Shown piece by piece: positions 59,378-64,000 of a stretch of DNA of 64,000 nt. Position numbers and translations under genes: made by a program. This DNA comes from Hansfordia pulvinata (Eukaryota > Ascomycota > Sordariomycetes > Xylariales): the NCBI GenBank assembly GCA_006538405.1, contig BJKQ01000011.1, positions 1,365,501 through 1,429,500 on the forward strand, written 5' to 3'. Under the pieces are notes generated by a model. It did not search any database. It was not told the DNA's origin and worked only from the letters and a program-made list of their open reading frames with translations. Position 1 is the stretch's first letter, and every line of letters starts with the position of its first letter.

Positions 59378-60288
59378 TGTGACTATTGATTGGTGTTGGT
59401 AGTTTTAAGGGGGGCCTAGGTTTGATGTTTAGACGTCGGAGTGTGACAACAAGAGATCAAACAGCACTGTCGCTTGCGATGACCAAATGTCTTATATATT
59501 CGTGTCGGTGCAGGCGTGTAAGCAGCCAGGGGCTTGCTCTTCTTGCTGGTGTTCTTTCGGCATCTTCCGAGTCTGGGGGGTTTTATTGGATGTGAAACTT
59601 CTGGGGCCAATTTCCAGGTCTTATGCGACGCATCCTTTCAGCTTCCATATTACGCGTAACCAGCCGAACCAGTCCTGCCCGCTTCTCAGACGCGAAGGGT
59701 GCCGCAAACAGGATCGTGGCTCAGGCCCGTAAGCACTCTGTTCCACCTGCTCCCCTGCTCATCCTCTCCACTTGCTCGGCATCTGGCGCAACGGTGGAGG
59801 TATGATCCGTGCAGGCAGGGCAAGCCCATAGGCGACTGAATACTCGTCATGCAGAGGTAACTGCCTTCTGTCGATCAGAGGAACTTGCCGAAGGCTCTGC
59901 AGACTGCGGCTTTCCCTTCTTCCCGATCAGTGGAATACGATCATGACTATCAACCCCACCCCATCAGATCTTGAGCTTCAGGCTATGACTGAGGGCTGGG
60001 GAACCTGAGTAAGGCCACATCGGGCCGACCCAGGTACTGGGTCGGACGAAATTGCTCACGGCTCAGATCTTGCCTTACAGGTGAATATAGGGCTGTCCGC
60101 CTCAAGTGTGCCAGGTGCTCATGTTTAATACGTGCCACCCCCACCTTAGTGCCAGCTCACTTCAGGCTGTGAGGCTTCCTTTCAATGATAAGGAAGGACC
60201 CTGCACGTGACAGTTGGAAGTGTCAAGTAGATTAGCTGCTGGGTCGTACACCTGTCTCCCACAGCTGCCGCTGCAAGCCTCCACGACG
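59378..60288. other. Intergenic region, promoter of the second small secreted protein
   Basis: Besides the TATA box there is no supported feature. The region near 59980–60060 has repeated GGGCCGACCCAGG/ACTGGGTCGG half-sites, and 60090–60200 should be the 3' UTR of the transcription factor gene. Confidence 0.55.
59491..59498 (-). promoter_or_regulatory. TATA box of the second small secreted protein gene
   Basis: On the minus strand TATATAAG lies about 115 bases upstream of the start at 59377, matching the spacing seen for the first small secreted protein gene. Confidence 0.6.
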
Positions 60289-62669
60289 TCACTGTTGCCA
60301 CAGGGAGACATGTGTATCTACCCATTCAAACGTGTCCAGAAGGTCGAAGTTGAACATGTGGCCCATGTCAAAATGTACATCAGCATTGTCGGCGGGGCCG
60401 CTTGGTGTTGCTGCCGGTGCCGAAAGGACCTGGTCCAGAACGTGCTTGATCACTTTCTTGACCTTCTGGCACAGATCGCCGTTGGGCGCTGAGGGCTCGA
60501 CCCAGCTCAGAAATCCGGAGAGAAGGCTGAGGTGCTGGATAATGTCGGACTTGGATGGCGCATTGCTTTCGACGTCGCTCGACGCCTCGGATGGATGCAG
60601 CAGCTCGAGGCACAGCACGCCCCCGGCGGGTGCCGCATAAGACATGACCTGAAAGAAAGAGCCTATCAGCGACCAGGCGTCACAAAATGACTGTTCTGAG
60701 CGACTCACCAGCCACTCGTTGTCGCCATGCAGCCCCGCGAAGCGCTCGCGATGGGTCCAGAACAACAGGGTCAGCGACACCATCTCCTGGCTGATACGCA
60801 GCAACTGCGCGCGATTGGCCTCGCCCCTCTTGTCACTGAGCCTCTGAATGAAGAAAAGATTCTGCAGGTGCTCGAGTCTCACCAGAACCCTCGAGTACAC
60901 AGTTCTCGTGCTGAGCGCGTCGTCGGCCACGTCGGACGGCCGGTATACCAGCACGGCAGGCAGGTCGGAGAAGGCTTCGTTCTGCCGGCAATCCAGATCG
61001 CTGGGGCAGACACACTGGTTAGCTCTTTCCGTATCTCTTCCCGCGCGATTTCGAAATCACGGGTGCATACAACAGACTCACCGAAGCGTTTGATTTATCT
61101 CGATCGGCTGAGCAGCGAGGGCCAGGTCCAAAACCCCATCGCGGATGTACGCAAACTTGGTCCTTGCACGCAACATGGTAACAGAACGTATCTCGCGTTC
61201 GTAGTTCAATGGGTCACCCGTGGCCATCGCACAGGCCGCCTCTACCAAGGCTTCTCGGGGCCGAGCAGCACTTCTTCGCTCACGTCGAGGGGCATGGGCG
61301 TACGAATATAGCGGCCGCCGAGGAGCGGTGGGCGACCGGTAAAGGTAGCGAGGGTTTTGTCGATATAGAAGACGTTGGCGCACAGGCGCCGTTTGACCTG
61401 CGAGCCGACCGAGGGCCGATAGTGGGCGTCATCGGGGATGCAGTGCAGGCCAAGGAAGGTTGTGAGGGCGACGCACTCGGAATGCAGTCTCCATGCCTCG
61501 GAGCCTGGAAGCATGATCAGTCAGTCAAGCTCGCCCCTTCTTGCCCCCCTCTACTCGTATGCCTCCATTCGCGCGTCTTGTCACTTGTGCTTCGGTACCT
61601 ACTTACTTGCGTCGCCCGATATATGTGTCTCGAGGATGGAGAATCGATAGAGCAGGTAGACCATGAGTGTGTTCTCGCAGCTCATCCGACGGCACATGTC
61701 GATGCAGAGACCCGCGCAGTCTCGTAGCGCAAACATGAGTGCGCGCGGCTCAACTCCTCCAGTTGCGGTGCAGGGCCCGCGCTTGAATGAGGCAATGGCG
61801 CCAAAGCACCACATGATGAAGAGGATGCCCACCGCCTCCCACCGGAGCCGGGGCCCGCTGAACGAAGCGAACCACGCGTCCGGGTCTCCATCTTCCTCGT
61901 CATCGTCCTCACGCAGCTTCCGCGAGGTATTTTCAACAATGCGTGCCGCCATGCGCTCCAGGTCAGTCGTGGCCCGCCGCACTCCCCGGAGCTCGGCCCC
62001 AAACGTGTCCCACAGAGAGTCTATCAGGCGCCGACAGGCCAGTCGGATCCAGGCCTCGTTGGGGTTGATATGGGCCTCAAACAGCGCTATGGACGTTTCG
62101 TGGCTCGGGATGGCGGACAGAAGGTGTACGCACTTGCCCAATAGTAGCTTGCTGTTGCTGCCGGCCTGTTGGTCCTCGTGCTGCATGCGCCCTGGCGCCG
62201 GCTCCCGCTGCTGCGGCGTCGACAAATGCGGGTATTCATCTGCTGCTGCTGCTGATGTCGCTGCGGCCAAGTGCAGCTGTGCCTCCTCGAACACGGGCAG
62301 GAAGCTTGTCGGCCCAAGATATCCTGGCGGACTCTGGCCATGGCCCCGGGACGAGGACGCGGAGGACGATCCATGGGCCCCAGGAGGCGGCGTAATGGCG
62401 ACTGCGTTCAGCCCTGGGTCATTGTCGCCCTTTCTCGTGGAGTCATTGGCCACCGGTCCCCTATTGCTAGATTTCGGGCGAGACGGCGACGTGTCGTAAA
62501 CGCAGTGCTGCGAGATGCCCTTATCGCAGCAGCGGCGGCACGAAGGCAACCCGTGGTCGCAGGCCAGCTTGCGCCGGTGGCACTCGCGGCATGCCGGCGC
62601 GCGGCCATTGCGGCGGCGGCGGAGAGCCCGAGAGGACGACAGGTCTGGGATTGAAGGATGGGCACTCAT
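60289..62669 (-). CDS. Zn2Cys6 binuclear-cluster transcription factor; one apparent frame break
   Basis: Four exons, 62669–61607, 61504–61082, 61000–60709 and 60648–60289, encode about 712 residues. The N-terminal zinc cluster is ACRECHRRKLACDHGLPSCR followed by RCCDKGISQHC (about residues 26–56), with a basic stretch RRRRNGRAP just before it. A fungal transcription factor middle-homology region follows, with helices such as WEAVGILFIMWCFGAIASF, NTLMVYLLYRFSILETH, WRLHSECVALTTFLGLH and FYIDKTLATFTGRPPLL. Introns have GTAAGT or GTGAGT donors and CAG acceptors with consistent phases. One frame change lies at a plus-strand G4 run (61257–61260); one extra base joins DVSEEVLLGP to EALVEAACAMATG. 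The targets are unknown. Its nearest neighbours are the small secreted protein genes, which makes local regulation worth testing but not shown. Confidence 0.88.
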
Positions 62670-64000
62670 CTAAAGGCCTGGCGTGTATGGAAAGAGTTCG
62701 AAAAATCAGCGGTCAACCATCGCACCTGAGAGTATTGCCGTGTAAGAGGGAGCGGGCCCTGGGCAGAGATGACTCGGGGCTCGGCTCTCGGCTCTCGGCT
62801 TTTTCCGATCAACACGAGTCAGCGTGTCGGCTCTCGGCCAAAGTTGCTTGACGCCCGCACAAGCTAATCATTGATTTTTCGATGGGAAAGGAGCCGCTCA
62901 CTCACTGCTGAGCCATTGTTCTTCCCCAGCCCTCATTCCCTGGCGGGCATCCGATTGTATGATTTTCAAGGCGATGCTTTGACCAGAGGATTCATTCGTC
63001 GTCCTGTGCGCCCTTGTCCAGGAGCGAAGGCTTTCGTGATGAGCGCTCCGTGCTTCTTGTCGCCATCTCTGATTGGAGCCGAGATAGAACCTCCGAGATC
63101 CAATCGCTGGGAAGATGAAGCTGCTTAGTCCGAGGAGACCTAAGTAAAGCTTCCGATACAGGCCCAAAGTCGAAAGCTCGCGATCTGTCTCCCAGACTGT
63201 GTTCAATGGTACCGGGGGGTTCTAATGTTGGTGAGAGGAGCCCTAGAATATGATGATCTTCTTGATACGGGCTTCTTGAGCCCTGCAATCCGAACTTCGA
63301 GACTGGAGACATATCATCGCAAGGCAAACCGGACGATTCACGGCTTCTCGTTGTTGTTGTTGTTGTCGTCAGACTTAGGAAGCGTCGCGGTCGATAGTAT
63401 TGGGAGGTGGTGGTCGGCGCGGAACAGCACACAAACAAACAAAGGAAACAAAAAGGACCAGGCAGGCCGTAAAAGCAAAGGCATTATTTGACCGACCGAC
63501 TGTGCATTTTTCCGCATCCGAATTGGTCATCTGAGGCTGGGCAGGAACCACCGCGTCTCTTGATGTAAGTTGAAATTAGAGAATGGAAAGAACGGTGCTG
63601 GTGCACACCCCAAGAAGGGTTTCGCGTCTCCACTCCTGGTGGTCTCTGGATACATTCATTGTTAAACGAGCAAGGTTTGACTTAGCCTACCTACAATTGG
63701 GCACAGGTCTGCTTTCAATGACGGTCAGGGAATCTGCTCTGATATACTGGCCTCACAGGCATAGATCATCCGCGCGACTTCGACATGGAAGAAGCGATGC
63801 GGGCGTCTGAGAAGCGACGAATGGAAGACTCCCCGACGCCAGTCTTCGTTATAAGAGGCTCCATGTGGCATCTCTGTCCTGGTTCTGGCTGCCTGCACCC
63901 AAAAAGACCTCTCTCCATTGCCTCTTGGAGATAGATCTGTTCAGACTCTGTTGCGTTGCTTATGGATTACTCCCTCTCAGCGAGTGTATCCATCCATTCA
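62670..64000. other. Right edge of the window, promoter of the transcription factor gene
   Basis: This holds the transcription factor promoter (repeated CGGCTCTCGGCT around 62778–62840). A minus-strand frame at 62992–63438 has a poly-Thr run and no recognised domain. A (TTG)n tract lies near 63350–63367. No gene is supported up to the edge. Confidence 0.55.

Noticed and set aside
62992..63438. 148-codon minus-strand frame with poly-Thr
   Set aside because: The poly-Thr comes from a (TTG)n tract on the plus strand; no signal peptide, domain or splice evidence.
1..64000. Repeat-induced point mutation, transposons, CRISPR arrays or secondary-metabolite core genes
   Set aside because: No AT-rich degenerate blocks, transposase or reverse-transcriptase motifs, regular spacer arrays, or synthase domains were seen on either strand.

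Overview
The window looks like chromosomal DNA of a filamentous ascomycete, probably a sordariomycete and possibly Hypocreales. It is GC-rich. The genes are monocistronic with short GT–AG introns (mostly 50–120 nt), CTAAC/CTGAT-type branch sites and GTAAGT, GTGAGT or GTCAGT donors. The protein set is a typical fungal housekeeping mix. No tRNA, rRNA, CRISPR array, intact transposon or polyketide/peptide synthase gene was seen. Exons were placed by hand from splice signals and reading frame.

Layout, left to right: a Rho1 GEF of the ROM2 type (802–4663, minus); the V-ATPase proteolipid subunit c (8624–9526, plus, six exons); a conserved fungal protein of unknown role (11149–12146, minus); a single-pass membrane protein (16781–17668, minus); a secreted two-domain fasciclin protein (20183–21589, plus); a RecA/Rad51-like protein with broken frames (22592–24652, minus); a Pal1 cell-morphology protein (25749–28170, minus); a 6.5 kb gene-poor stretch; a very acidic 1011-residue orphan with an F-box-like segment (34640–37675, minus); the RNase P/MRP subunit Pop1 (39341–42094, minus); an EEIG1/EHBP1 NT-C2 protein (44095–45880, plus); the atypical Hsp70 Ssz1 (46808–48557, minus), divergent from the exosome cap subunit Rrp40 (49382–50262, plus); a fungal AlkB-type dioxygenase (51116–53995, minus); and a right-hand accessory segment. 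That segment holds two small secreted cysteine-rich proteins facing each other (57029–57326 plus, 58992–59377 minus), a decayed gene between them, and a Zn2Cys6 transcription factor (60289–62669, minus).

The genes do not form one pathway. Two functional threads stand out: cell polarity and wall signalling (ROM2, Pal1, NT-C2 protein), and RNA processing or translation (Pop1, Rrp40, Ssz1). The most unusual non-coding signal is the 8-mer TACGAGTA/TACTCGTA. I counted 28 copies, none in an exon, concentrated at 12.8–16.0 kb and 29.0–33.5 kb. A second pattern is a set of reading-frame breaks in five genes. Almost all have the phase expected for one missing base, and several sit at G/C homopolymers, which suggests consensus error in the assembly rather than five dying genes. 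The two small secreted proteins have exon structures, a TATA box each and, in one case, a Kex2 site. They are the best candidates for undescribed biology.
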